Positions 30,478 to 43,126 of a stretch of DNA of 64,000 bases are shown here, piece by piece; the stretch's first letter is position 1, and each line of letters begins with the position of its first letter. Source of the DNA: Elymus sibiricus (Eukaryota; Streptophyta; Magnoliopsida; Poales; Poaceae); assembly GCA_039707655.1 (NCBI GenBank), contig CM077672.1, forward strand, positions 454,500,390-454,564,389, written 5' to 3'. Below the pieces are notes generated by a model that saw only the letters and a program-made list of their open reading frames with translations, did no database searches and was not told where the DNA came from. Both the position numbers and the translations under genes were made by a program.

Positions 30478-31954
30478 GTATTGTATATCATTGTCCCTTT
30501 CTTTGGACCAGTGGTGGTGCCAGGGCTGCACAATTGTGTGATGATACTTTATTTCCTCTGAAGCTTGCATTGCTCTCTAGGTTTTTGTATGAAATTTCAC
30601 TTCTATGGAATAGTTTCACAAATAACATTTGGGTTCAATGGCCCTGGGGTTTTAACGAGGCACTGCCACTGCCACCGGATAGTCATATCACACAGAAAAA
30701 ATGGTCATGTAATGCTGCATATGCAAACTAGTAATAGTCTTGTTTGGGACTTGGAAGGACAGTTTGATGTTTGGATTTATTTCTTGAATTCTCATCATCA
30801 TTCCATAGAAGACAATTTAATCAATGCTGTTTTGCTAAAAAAAATATTTAATAATATAGATAGTAGATGATGTTGCTGAAAGCAGAAAATGCTTTCATTT
30901 CACAAAAAACTTGTGCCATGGGTTGACCATATCTTGAACGTGGGTCTGGTGCCACATGTCGGCCATTTGCCTTCTAAATTTATATATGTATATTTTTTAT
31001 ACTTTCTACCTATACACTTGGCATAGCAATGCCAGACTCAATATATATGGATCTATGAGGCACCTTTTTCATTTTCGTCTGAACAGTGTACATAGGGTAG
31101 TTTTTACTACATAAGAGCTCCTCTTTTCAGCAATGATGTCTTACAGAAGTTATGCAATAGTGTGGATAGTTGATGTTAAATGCACCAAACTATTATCATG
31201 ATCATGTTATAATGATTCAATTGGATCATTTGTGCATTTCCTGTTGTTATTTTTACAAGGCATTCCACAATATAATAAATAGACGGTCATGCCTCAATGT
31301 GTTTTTGTTCCTACTAGGGCAAATGCTTATATAGACTTTCTTTTAACAACAATACTGATACAGTCATTGATTAGGGAAAACTCAAATGACAACAACAGGA
31401 AGCAGTGGAAGTACTGTAATTAACCTTGGGGTTGTAACTAGAAGCAGCAAACTTGGTAATGTCATCTCTGTGCTGAACATTTCACAAAAGAGAGTAGCAG
31501 CAGATTGTTCGGTGTCTGTGAAATGTGATTTCAAATACATATGAAGTTCTGAAATTGCCAAAGATAAGTTTGAGACATTTTCACAAGATGTTTCTACTCC
31601 ATGTTCATGCTGCCTCAGTGGTCAATACTCATCTATTGATTGGTATACAAGTAGCTACTCTGTTAATTATTTTTTGTCAATGCTATTGCAATGTTTGCCA
31701 TGTTCAATATCGAACTGAATGTTTGTCATGCTCTGAAAATATTGTTATTGTTTTGCCCTTTGCTGTGATGCAACAGGCTTTGCATTGGTCTTGGAGGGTT
31801 GTATAAACCATTTTGCATGTTCTTGTGCATGTGTGAAATGTTGCTTTTTATGTGAAATTCATATGTATAAATGTATTACATCTTGTCTCAGTTCATTCTG
31901 CTAGCATACATGCCTTTTGAAGGAGTTAAGCTTTCCATATATATCTGACATACT

Positions 31955-34900
31955 TGTTACGCGTAACAGCAAGATAGACAAGACTGCCAACGAGGTGACG
32001 ATAGCGAGTGGGATTAGGAAGAGGGTCACCATCAGAGGCACGAAGCTGAACGTTGAGCTCCATAGGAGTCACAACAGTGCGCTCATCACCGAGAGCAGCG
32101 CGAGAAAGAAGATCCTGAATATATTTTTCTTGGGAGATGTAGAAGCCATCAGAGGTCGAGGAGATCTCAATCCCAAGAAAATAGCGAAGTGGACCAAGAT
32201 CAGTCATGAGGAACTGGTCGCGAAGGCGAGCCTTAACAAAGGCAATGTAGTCAGAGTCGTCACCAGTGATGATCATGTCATCAACATAGAGAAGGAGAAG
32301 AGTCCGACCACGAGGAGACGTGTGAACGAACAAAGCGGGATCATGATCACTGGGCGAGAAGCCCGCGGCAGTCACGACAGAGGCGAACCGCTCGAACCAG
32401 GCACGAGGGGCCTGTTTAAGACCATAGAGAGAGCGGCGAAGCCGGCAGACCATACCATCAGGAACAGAGTACCCTGGGGGTGGCTGCATATAAACCTCCT
32501 CACGCAACTCACCATTGAGAAAGGCGTTCTGAACGTCAAGCTGAGACACAGACCAATGACGAACAGAAGCTACAGCAAGGAGAGTGCGGACAGTGGTCAT
32601 GTGGGCCACAGGAGCGAATGTCTCATCATAATCGCGTCCCTGTTCCTGCTGAAAACCACGAGCCACAAGACGAGCTTTGTAGCGCTCAAGAGAACCATCA
32701 GAGCGAGTCTTAATCTTATAGACCCACTTGCATGTGATGGGACGAACACCAGAAGGAAGGGAAACCAGATCCCACGTGCCAGAACGCTCAAGGGCAGCAA
32801 TCTCCTGGGCCATCGCAAGCTGCCATTCAGGCTGAGTCAGGGCAGCCCGATAGGAAGTCGGCTCGGCAATAACAGAGAGGCCGTACTTGGCAGGAGAATA
32901 GCGATCAAGAGGGGGTCGAGGCCGAGCACGGAGATTATGAACTGGTGGAGGCGTGGAAGGAGGAACATCGGAAGTGGAAGACGTGTCAGGAGAATCATCC
33001 TCAACACGAGGGCGGCGAGTGTAGTGGAGAGGAAAAGGAGAGAGAGGCCGACGGACCGGAGAGGATGGTGGAGAGGAGGGTGGAGGGGATTGTGGTGTCG
33101 GTGGCATGTGAGGAAGAGTGAGACGGGTCGGAGGAAGGGGAGAGACATGAGGCACAGAGGAGGATGTATCAGGAAGGAGAAGGAAAGAAATATCATCCAC
33201 AGAGAAGCTCGAGGAAGAAGGACGTGGGTAGTAAGAGCGAGACTCATCAAAGGTCACATCACGCGAGATGCGCAAGCGACGACCAATAGGGTCCCAACAG
33301 CGATAGCCCTTGTGCTCATCACTGTAGCCAAGGAAAACACACTCAACCGACTGAGCAGTCAGTTTGGTGCGTTCTCGCGGGGCAAGAAGGACATAGCACA
33401 CACATCCAAACATACGAAGAGCTGAGTAGTCAGGAGATCGACCAGTGAGACACTCCATAGGAATACCACCCTGCAGAGCAGTCGATGGCTGAATGTTGAT
33501 GAGATAGGTAGATGCAGAAACAGCCTCAGCCCAAAAGTGGGGTGGAAAAGAAGCGGCAATCATCAGCGCACGAGCCGTCTCAAGCAGATGACGATGCTTA
33601 CGTTCGGCAACGCCATTCTGAGCATGAGCACCAGGACATGAGAACTGGGCAAGAGTACCCTGTTCCGCGAGAAAACCACGCAATAGCTGGGAGATATACT
33701 CTCCAGCGGAGTCAGCACGAAAAGTATGAATGGGCGTGGAAAACTGGGTGTGAACTATGGCAGCAAATCGTTTGTATATAGAGAGAACCTCGCTACGAGA
33801 TTTCATGAAGTAGAGCCAAGTGTAGCGAGAGAAATCATCAATAAACAAAACATAGTAGCGATGACCACCTTTCGAATCAAAGGGAGCAGGACCCCAAACA
33901 TCAGAATGAACTAAGTCAAAAGGACGTTGAGATACAGACTCACTGGTAGGATAAGGTAACTGGGTCTGTTTGCCAAGTCTGCAACCATTACAATGTAAGG
34001 AAACATCTCCAGATACAGACCCTAAGAGGCCCTGACGAACTAAAGAAGACAAGCAAGAGCCACAGATGTGACCAAGGCGATGATGCCACTGCTGGAAGGA
34101 CGCAGACGAAGAGGCAGCAAGAGCATGAGAGCTGGCAGAAGTGGTGGCAGCGGAAGGAACACAAAGCCAGTCAACCTCCCAAAGGCCCTCTGACTCACGG
34201 CGCCGGGGGCCAGCACCAACCAAAGCCTTGGTGCGACAATCCTGAATGGAGCAAGAGTCGGTATCAAGAATGACACGACAACCAGAATCAGTAAGTTGGG
34301 CAGCGGAAAAAAGATTCATGGTAAGGCGAGGAACATGAGAAACACTAGGAACAGAAAAAGATGGAGTGGAAAGAATACCACGACTAGCAACAGGAAGAGG
34401 TGTGCCATCGGCGGTAAGAACATTAACAGGCGAATCAAGAGGTCGGAGAGAAGACAGCGCGGAAGAATCAGAAGACATATGAAAGGAGGCTCCAGAATCC
34501 AGAACCCACGAAGATGTACCTGACTGGGTAGATGCAGGCGGTGACGGAGGGGTGGAGGCAGTCACAGCGGCGGCGGAACCCGTCGATGAAGATCCGGAGG
34601 AAGCCAGGAGGCGCTTGAGCCGCACAATGTCCTGGTCAGTGAGTGACGGAGTCGAGGGAGACGCATGAGTCCCACTGGAAGAAGAGCGCCTCTGGTCTCG
34701 CTGTTTCTGGCGGCAATCAGACTCTGGGTGACCTTGCCGGGAGCAGTAGCCACAGAAAGTGTCACGGCGCGACCGGCCCTTCTCAGCATAAGGAGGGCGA
34801 CCCACCCCCCCTGAAGGTGTGGGCAGAAGCGGTGGAGCGGTGAGACGAGCAGACGACACAGGAGCTCGAGCAGCCAACACAGAGGGAACCGCAAGCAACC

Positions 34901-35681
34901 CAGCAGAACGGAGGCGGGTCTCCTCAGCACGAAGCTCAGCAAGCACCTCCGAGATAGGAACACGACCACGAGCAAGCAAGTGAGCGCGTCGAGGCTCAAA
35001 CTCGGAACGGAGGCGAGATAAGAACTCATGGACACGCTGAAACTCCAAGTCGGACCTCATAGTCTGGCAGCAACGGCAAGTTCCACAAACAACTGTCCGA
35101 AGAGAGTCAAGCTGGCGCCAGATGGCAGAACTCTGTGTGTAGAACTCATCAACAGAAGAGTCACCCTGCTGAAGAGCGTGCTCCTGACGCACCACAGATA
35201 AGTAGAGCGCATCACCAGAGGGCTGATAGCGCTGACAGAGGTAAGACCACATCGCTGCAACAGTACTGAGGCTCATGAACTCCGAAGCAAATTGAGGGAG
35301 GACACTCGCAGTGAGAACAGCAGCAGCTCGAGCATCATCATTGCACCACTGAGTGTAAGCAGACAGAGCATCCCGGTAGAGAGAAAGAGCATCGGAATAG
35401 GCTGATACCTGCTGATCATAAGCATCCACCGCAGCATCATCGAGAGCCTTGGCTGCATCCCGATCAGCCTGGGAAGCACCAGCAGCAAGAACAGGCGGCA
35501 CCGGTGGGGTAGGAGCCACGGGAGCGACAGGGCAGGGCGGACAGGGGACCTCGCCAGAGAGAACGCCCCACAGGATAAGGCCGCGCATGTGGATCCGCAT
35601 GAAGCCCGCAAACTCAGCATAATTGGTGCCATCGAAGATCACCGAGCACCGAGGGACAGCAACATAGCCCGAAGAGGACAT
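31955..35681 (-). pseudogene. Copia gag-pol polyprotein, C-terminally truncated
   Basis: The likely start is the ATG at 35681 ([12 protein letters not shown]..); the frame is open further upstream only because the leader is GC-rich. In order: gag with a CX2CX4HX4C zinc knuckle ([14 protein letters not shown]), aspartic protease ([13 protein letters not shown]), integrase with GAG-pre HHCC module (WHHRLGH..CNGC) and DDE core ([26 protein letters not shown]), then reverse transcriptase with [10 protein letters not shown] and YVDDMIITG. The frame is open throughout but stops resembling Copia after SLVYLAVTR, where the deletion joins host sequence. RNase H is missing, so it cannot be autonomous, although the intact frame suggests a young insertion. 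Confidence 0.9.
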
Positions 35682-36234
35682 GAGGAGCTCTCTGGGGTTT
35701 TTTTTTTTTTTGTCAACCCACCCGATCTGGATCGGGGCTGAGGAACTCACGCCAGCTCGATGCAGCCCCGAATGGAGGAATCGGGGGGGAGGGGCGAGCG
35801 CAGGAGGACCGGCCCTGGGCTGCACCGGCTGCAGCAGGAGGAGCGCCGGCTGTCCAGCCGCGGGGCACCGGCGGACAGCCGGAGACGGAGGCGACGGCGG
35901 CCGCCGCGGGCTGGGCGCGGACAGGCGCGGGCCGGGACGCAGCCGGGCGGAGCTGGCTCGGGCTGGGCGTGGCCGGGGCGCAGCCGGGGGCAGGCGGGGC
36001 GCGGGCTGGTCGCGGCCGTGGTCACGGCCCTGGGCGCGGGCGCGAACAGAGCAGCTGCGGGAGCGGCTGCAGGCTTCTGCCGGGCGCAAGGACGGCGCGG
36101 ACGAACAGCGGCTGCAGCGGAGGAGGTGACCGGCGACGGGGGAGGAGGTGGCCGGCGACGAGGACGGAGATGGCCGGCGACGAGGAGGCTAGGCACGGAG
36201 CTGCAGCGTGCGGGAGAGGGAGAGAACCTAAGCA

Positions 36235-36244
36235 TCTGATACCA
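36235..36244 (-). other. Primer-binding site of the Copia element
   Basis: The minus strand reads TGGTATCAGA directly after the LTR, the standard plant Copia match to initiator methionine tRNA. Confidence 0.85.
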
Positions 36245-36367
36245 TGTTAGGAATGAGCAACTGATATTCACTGAGGGCCAAAGGCCATTACATATACATG
36301 TGAGTAAAGTGCAGAAAACCCCTTATACAATGGGGAAGTACCGAAAAGGGACTATACACATCTAACA
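36245..36367 (-). repeat. Copia 5' LTR (123 bp)
   Basis: TG...CA termini with the 6-bp inverted ends TGTTAG/CTAACA. Unusually short for a full-length Copia LTR. Confidence 0.85.
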
Positions 36368-36372
36368 ATACT

Positions 36373-37684
36373 AACATCTCAATCTGTTGTGTGCTGCTTA
36401 GCCCTACTCTGATGGTCAGGCCGGATGTTTCATCAGTCATCGTCTCAATCTGCTGAGTAGGATCCTTTTTTTCTCCGCAGTCGGGAAACACTTCTTTTAT
36501 TGTAGTTTAGATTCCAGATCAAACTTTGACAAGAATTAAGGCACCAAAGTGGAGGCATTGGCACCCCAAAGAAGTGAAATAGTGAATGATGTTGGGACTA
36601 TAGGACTTGGTCTGAAGATAGCGTCACAACTATAGGACTTAAAAAACTATTTGTAACTGCTAAACCTAATAGTTGTGCGATGATGCCTTAGCACTGGAAC
36701 GGTTCAGGGTCTGTTTGTTGTTCTATACAACAATGTTTCTATTATTTGAAGAACATTTCATCTTTACCGAAAAAGGCTTTCGCCCCGCTTTATATATAAA
36801 GCACGAACCAAGATAAACATCGTCGACATATTTCATCAGTTGCAAGAAAACAGTGCAGCAGATTTACACCTGTGAGCCGAATTGGATTTCCGAACTTTGT
36901 ATGAATCTGTTTTTTTCTACTCTTGCCAGCAGTTTTCTGTTTGTGCTTGGTTTAACTATATACTAGTAGCATGCATAGCTAATTCGAAGAGGCTGGCTAT
37001 TCGGGACAGGTAGTTTTTATCTTCCAAATCAACATTTCTACTGTAGTTTGTACATCTCTTCTGGAACATAACAATTTAGTTTTGCTGAAAACTGTTGAGC
37101 TGCAGTGTCTTGGATCAAAAAACTACATGTTTTACCTTTAAAACATTTAGGGCTTGGCGGTTTTGCAACTGGCAATATCTGGGCAAGCAATGCACATTCA
37201 TCTCTGATTAAAGACAGTGATCTTGAAAAACATTTCAGAATTTTCCAACGAGGCAAAAACATTTAGGGCTTGTCTGAGACTGTTCCACTCCATCAAAATC
37301 GGTCCTTGATGAGTAGGATGAACTATTGTGCTGCAAGTACTTCACATGTTTAGGTCCCTGTTTCTCTCCAAAAGTTACCTTTATTAAGTTGTCAGTTCTT
37401 CTTCTATATTTTTTAGCTGAATTATTTCTTCTGGTACTTCATTAGAAGGTAGAGCTCCAACAGGTAGCTCCCAAAAAAAAAAAAAAACGCGATGAGGCGC
37501 CGAGATGGATCGATGACTATGCTATATTCCTTCCATTTCATGACCGACAAAAAACACAAAACAAATTACAAGAGCCGAGATTACTTCTCTCATCTTCCAG
37601 AGAAAATGTTCTTCTAATTGATGAATGGGAAGCTCTACTGCCTCAAGACGAAAAAGTTTAGATACAGAGCCTGCCTGCCACTCT
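36373..37684. other. Tail of the duplicated F-box locus, then a gap before calreticulin
   Basis: Bases 36373-36945 resume the alignment with 14992-15525 of copy 1 (AATCTGTTGTGTGCTGCT.., an exon 3-like acceptor CTCCGCAG at 36480). Beyond that only a minus-strand ORF at 37038-37262 is seen (..QDTAAQQFSAKLNCYVPEE..), which I cannot assign and which may be an old exon fragment. Confidence 0.45.
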
Positions 37685-40395
37685 CTAAAGCTCGTCCTTC
37701 TTGTCGGAAGAAGAAGCATCCTTGCTAATTTCCTCCACCTTCTCATCCGCAGACGCCTGCTGCGGCTTCTCATCGCCCAAGGCATCCTTGTTCTCCTCAT
37801 CGCTGGCGCCGGCAGCTTTGCCATCATCACCCTCGTCCTCCTGCCGCAGGTGAGAATGTAGTTTTTTGTTAAGACGAGACCCATCATATAAGCAGTTAGA
37901 AACGTTGAGGATAATAAAATTAAATTCGATTTGCAGCTTACATCAGCCGCATCGTCGTTGTCTTCGGCCTTAGCGTTTGCGGATTCCTGGCGAGGAGAAA
38001 ACATCGACTAGTTAGTAATGCATTTATCGTAGAAGGCAGTAACAAACAGAAGATGTTTGCATCTATACCTCCTCGAGCCTCTTCTTCTCGGCCTCATCAA
38101 ATGCGGCCTTCTCAGCCTGCAACGCAAATAGCCATTGGCTTAGTAGTCTACATCAGACATCTAAAACGAAACAAAACTGAAAATGCTGGTGATAAGATGG
38201 CGTACATCCTTGTGCTTGCCCCAGGTCTCCTCCGCGAACTTCTTGGCGTACTCGGGGTCATCGGTGATCAGGATGTTGTCAAACAGAGTTCCCGATTTAA
38301 CCTAGTGGTGATGGAAGAGGAAACCAATATAAGTAGTTCCAACAAAAGCTTCAAAGCACCAACCGTGTTTCACATAACTTGTGAAGCACCAACCTGCCAC
38401 AGCTCAATACCAATGTGCTTCAAGCTGTCAAAAGCGTAGATGTAAGGATCATCCTTGTACTCTGCACGAACAAAGGAAAAGAAGATCGTATGAGCTTTGA
38501 TGTTTCACTGAATTAGTTGAGCAGAAAAGATAAATGGACAGCAGTTAGTCTGAATGTTAAGCAGTGAGTAAGCTCAGCTTACCTGGGTTGTCAATCAAAG
38601 GTGCCTTCCATTTGCCCTTGAAGTTAGGGTTCTTGATTTTCTGAATACATAAAAGTCTGGTGTCAGAAGTTGCTATGCACATTGCCACCTGTCTGAACAA
38701 TTAAGTAACTAGTCATGCTGTCATAGTTATACCTTTTGCGTCCATGGTCCCTTGTACTCAGGGTTTGGGATGGCTGGAGCTGTCCATTCACCATCTTCCT
38801 CATCATCCCAGTCCTCAGGCTGCCATATATGTATATAAGTATATTGACCAATGTGAGAAATTGCATACCAGAGACAGAAAGTAAAATTGTTTTAAGAATG
38901 AGGAAATGTGCACCTTCGTTGCCTCGGGATCAGTGATTTCCTTGGGAATATCATCGTACCCCTGAAAACGATCTGAGTCAGAGAGTCAGACAGGAAACCA
39001 CTAGAGGCAAAGTATCAACAGTTTATAACACAAGAATGTGGAAACTCATGTTGTGCTGTTAGGATTGTAATGGAAACTTAGCATTCAGAGATTTGTGAGA
39101 CACAACAGATACTGCAGAATATGATGAACACTTTGGCTTAGCTCAGTATTGTGGCATTGGCCAGAAATCAATACTCATGCTACAACTTCACGAAAATTGT
39201 GCAGCAACAAAGGCAAAGCTACCTCTGGCTTCTTGTCCTCAGGGTCAGGAAGGTACTCCTCGTCTTCCCAGTCCTCTGGCTGCAACCACCAGCACACAAT
39301 GTTATATTAATGACTTTATCACCTCTGTCACAAAAACACCATAACCATGGCTACTAGACAGTTTTATCTCTGAACCTCACCTTCTTGGCATTAGGATCCC
39401 TCTTCTTCTTGGCAGGAAGGATGTCCCAGTCATCGTAGACGCTGCCGGACTGCTTCTCGACGTTGTCGATGAGGATGCTGTACTTGGCGTCTGGCCGGAG
39501 GATCAAGGTGTAGACGTGCGTGAGCTGGTCCGTCTCACAGGGCACCTCCTTCTTGATCAGATGGTTCTTGCCGTTCTTGGTGAGGATCGCGTGCACCTTC
39601 TTGGTGGCGTACCCGCAGATGTCCGGCCCAAACATGATGCTGCATTTCGAATTGAACCAGAGCATGAATGACCAACCAACCAATTAACAGATCAGAGATG
39701 AATTGAACAATTGAACAAGAGGAGATGGTGGCACCGTACCTGTATGGGGTCTCGCCGCCGAACTTCTTCTGGTCGACGTCGGCGGGGAGCAGCTTGACGT
39801 AGCCGCCACCGCAGTCGAGGTCCTGCTCGTGCTTGACGGAGAACTGCAGCACCAGGGTCTTGTCCTTGTTGCTGAACTCCGGGTACTGCGCCGAGATGGC
39901 GTAGAACCTGTAGTCCTCCGACGTCTGGATGCCTGCAGAAACAGAGTAACTCAGTCCCATTTGCCGCCGAACAGAACAGAACAGAACAAAACGAAATCCG
40001 GCGACGGCAGTTACCTTTGTCGTCGGCGTCTCCGTTCCATTTGCCGGAGGTGTGGTTCCACTCGCCGGCCGTGTTGTCCTCCTTCTTCCACTCCGACTTG
40101 ACCCACCTATCCTCCCATCCATCTGTTTCGTCAGGCACAGCGCAATTCACAATTGAGAATTCAGGCACCGAAAAAACAGATCAACCGCAAGAATTACACA
40201 ATTGGAAGGTGCATTGATCGACTGGATCTACAACGCGCGCGCTACGAGAGAGAGAGAGAGAGGGGGGGGGGGGAATTTGGATCCGGCGGGCGACTCACCG
40301 TCGAACTTCTCCTGGAAGAAGACCTCGCCGGCGACGGCCGACACGAGCAGCCCGAGCGCGACCACGGCGGCGGCCGACCTCGCGAGGACCGCCAT
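37685..40395 (-). CDS. CRT: Calreticulin
   Basis: A complete 13-exon gene encoding 439 aa. Exons (minus order): 40299-40395, 40015-40122, 39740-39932, 39381-39639, 39223-39279, 38914-38961, 38733-38819, 38583-38640, 38394-38461, 38206-38301, 38069-38116, 37942-37986, 37685-37840. All borders are GT-AG and phases agree. A signal peptide (about residues 1-23) precedes [19 protein letters not shown]. Both calreticulin signatures are present ([16 protein letters not shown] and IMFGPDICG), plus P-domain repeats ([40 protein letters not shown]), a Glu/Asp-rich C-domain and a C-terminal KDEL retrieval signal. It is an ER lumen lectin chaperone that binds monoglucosylated glycoproteins and stores calcium. 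A TATA-like TTTATTAA lies at 40504-40511. Confidence 0.97.
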
Positions 40396-40653
40396 CGTCA
40401 CCACCACCCCGCCAGAAGCTTCTAGACCCTTCCGATCTGTCTACCTAACTCCGAACCTTGGCAACCAAAAACCTCCTGATGGATAGCGAGCGCGAGACGC
40501 GCCTTAATAAAGGAGCGGAGTGACGTCGCCGCAAGAGGACGCCGTCTCACTGACAGCGCGGGCCCGGGTGGTGACCGTGCGCGCGGCGCACGCATGGGCC
40601 GTGTGACCCGCCAATGGCACACGGGGCAGGGAGGGCCGGGCGAATGGGAGGGC

Positions 40654-40663
40654 GCCACGTGGC
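40654..40663. promoter_or_regulatory. Palindromic G-box GCCACGTGGC upstream of calreticulin
   Basis: A perfect 10-bp ACGT-core palindrome about 260 bp upstream of the ATG. bZIP factors bind such cores, and ER-stress bZIPs (bZIP28/60) use related CACG elements. I find no complete ERSE with CCAAT at the right spacing, so stress control is only a possibility. Confidence 0.4.
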
Positions 40664-42440
40664 AAAAGCGACGTGTTTCCGGGCACCTGGACGAAGAATG
40701 GTACGTGGACGCCTTCTCCTCGGAGGTATCGCTGCATGTACTGGCTGTGGGTGGTGGGTCCCATAGGCAGGCGTGTCAGACATGATAGTACAGTTGTTGT
40801 TACGGGACCGAGACAATCAGATAACAAAGGAAGTACAGTAGCGGAGATGATCAAAACGAAAACCAAGCTTCACTTCTGGCTCCAAGCTTTGCTTTTGATA
40901 TTCAACCCTTTTTATGCATTCATTCATTCATTTTTATTTTATTTTTTGAGTGTATGCATTCATTCATTGACAGTGTTACATCACTGACAATCAAAGAAGA
41001 GATGAAATCAGGGGCATCATGGAAAAGGGAGCAGTCCAAACGTAAGGGTGAAAACGCTCGGCCCCGCATCGCTGCTGCAGGGGTGACTCGGGAGGCGTAA
41101 CCCTGGCCCGCCGCCGGCCTTCTCTCCACCTTCCCCTCTCCCTCGTCGGCTCGTCGCCACCAGAGGTGGTCGCTGACTCGTAGTGTGGCTTCCAGTGAAG
41201 GTGGCGGCGAGGATCTTAAAGCATTTGGTCAAGTCAAAATCATTTCAAGGATGCTACAGAGAGTTGGGCAGGGATCTATCGTGCTTCGGCCGCTCCGCAC
41301 TATGACTCGTGATGCGTTGTATGTAGCTGCAATGTGTGCACAGGGGTGGAATGCATGAAAAGAATTGCACAAGTGCGAGTTTGTCTTGTCCATGGAGGCG
41401 AGTATTCATCTTGGGAAGATTCTCCAGGGTGTGGAGGCGGGGGCGTGGCATAGACGGTTATCAAGGACCTCTCGCGGATATGCTATCCTTCGTGCTCTAG
41501 CGACTCGACACTCGGCAATGCCTCCCTGGTTGCGCTCAGTGTAGGTGCTCCATCTTCCACGACCTTGACACCGATTGTCCGATCCCCATAGATGGCACAA
41601 GTTCTACCTCGCCCAGTAGTCGTCGGTCACCGGGTTCCTCGACCCAACATGTTGTTGCCGCACTGGCGACATCTTTCACCGGACGCTCTTCGCCGGCGTG
41701 TTCACGATGCCAACGATGATGATAACAGCGACAGCGATAACAGTGTTCGCCCTTCCTAGCCGACTCGTCTCGGTTGTGAACATGCGCCACAAGGGGCCTG
41801 CATCATGTCATCCCTCATGTGGACGAATGACTCGTCGGCAAGTAGAAAGGAGATAGATTGTGGGGAGAAAATGAATATGACAAGTAGGACCATGTGGTCA
41901 GTGAGAGAAGCATTCGGGGTGGACTTTTTCCTGGTGGGACAAACAATCTAGGGTCGGTTTATGGTTGGAATTGACTGGGATCGCTAAGTACAGAGCGTCA
42001 TTTTTCAGGGATTGAGAGTTTAAGGTTGATTCCGGCCATCTTTATGAGTTCAAGGTTTTTTCCAGACTTTACGCAGAAAGAAACCCTAAGGCCGCGCTTG
42101 GCATCGGTGTATTTTAATACGAAGGTATTAAATTTACAAGCATATCTTACCGGGCATGAGTGTTGAAACAAAACAGGTGGGTAAAGACGCGTATTTTTTT
42201 ACAGGTGTACCTAAAAGAAAGACGATAACCCAAACAGGCCCTAAAAATCCAATGTCCGAACGCCCGGTGCTTGAGCTTAAAGAGTGATCGGTTCAACACT
42301 CTGATCGGTCGTTCATCCGTGTGCGCATAAGCTCGTGATAACATACAGCTAAGGTGAACGGTGTGGAATGCGTCACGTGTACGCACAAGCCAAAATGAAA
42401 ACACTACACTAGTCTTTTTCCAAGGGAAAATACGACACCA
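40664..42440. other. Gene-free stretch between calreticulin and the eEF2 array
   Basis: Contains short ATTC repeats near 40920-40970 and GC-rich patches at 41100-41200 and 41560-41800, without recognisable coding. Confidence 0.35.
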
Positions 42441-42444
42441 CTAG

Positions 42445-42880
42445 ATAATAAGTTATCATGCGGACGAAGGTGCAGGAGCTACAACGGTTGTTATCCTAGA
42501 CTTCTCTGGCAAATTCTTAGCAGGTAGATGCTTCTTCTACTCACATGCGGCGATTGTATTATCGATGGAGGCGATGGCTATGAAAGAGGGGTTGATCCTC
42601 GCAAACAACTCGGGGTTTCAAAGAGTAATGGCCGAATCAGATAACATGGAAGTTGTGAACTTTTGCACCGGGCAAACCCAATGATGGGATCCTGCAGCAG
42701 CAATCTATGCAGAATGTGTGGATGTGGTTACTATATGATCGAAAGGTTGACTTTGTACATTGTCTTCGAGACGGTAATGGCGCGGTTCATGAGATAGCTA
42801 AATATAGTTTTTTGAATAATTTTTGCTGTACTTGGGATGATGATCCCCTAGTTGGCTATACTCAAAACTTGTGGACGACG
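42445..42880 (+). pseudogene. RNase H-like domain remnant (LINE type)
   Basis: The plus strand reads GATTVVILDFSGKFLAGRCF then SMEAMAMKEGLILANNSGFQ, RVMAESDNMEVVNF, matching the RNase H fold found at the end of plant LINE polyproteins (G.V..D..G.F..., E..A...GL..A, ..ESD...V). Stops and frameshifts follow, so it is inactive. Confidence 0.6.
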
Positions 42881-43054
42881 TAATGTTGCTTAACAATTTT
42901 TTTAGAGATTAATATTGATTAACATCAATAAAGCTGGTCATGAAGGCCTTCCCTAAAGAAAAATTTCTCATAAAACCCTTTGGGCCGGGCCGTCATTCCA
43001 TCTGGCCGGCCTCCTTCACGGCCCAAGTCCAAGCGTGCCTGTTAGCACCCGTCC

Positions 43055-43126
43055 TATAAAGCAGACCTTCGCCGCCGCCGCCTCCTCATTTTCTCAGCTC
43101 TCGGATCGGGAGAGCGAAACCCCAAG
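43055..43126 (+). promoter_or_regulatory. TATA box and noncoding first exon of eEF2 copy A
   Basis: TATAAA at 43055-43060 is followed by a leader (..CCTCCTCATTTTCTCAGCTC..GCGAAACCCCAAG^GTGAGC) that parallels the first exons of copies B and C, and by a leader intron 43127-44132. GGGCCGGGCC motifs lie just upstream. Confidence 0.6.

Larger units (their letters stand above)
31955..36367 (-). mobile_element. Copia LTR retrotransposon inserted in F-box copy 2, left LTR deleted
   Basis: Five-base target duplications ATACT lie at 31950-31954 and 36368-36372. The right side keeps a complete 123-bp 5' LTR (36245-36367, TGTTAG...CTAACA). A primer-binding site TGGTATCAGA sits directly inside it, complementary to initiator Met tRNA. 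The left side keeps only TGTTA of the other LTR and then jumps into the reverse transcriptase gene, so RNase H, polypurine tract and 3' LTR are deleted. Gene order gag-protease-integrase-RT marks it as Ty1/Copia. Confidence 0.9.

Noticed and set aside
31917..33425. A 502-codon ORF on the plus strand
   Set aside because: It is antisense to the Copia integrase/RT coding region and matches no protein pattern; the minus strand is clearly coding.
35680..36250. GC-rich plus-strand ORFs and the upstream extension of the Copia frame to 36089
   Set aside because: The region is the GC-rich leader between the LTR and gag; the Arg/Gly/Pro-rich products vary by frame and the natural gag start is at 35681.
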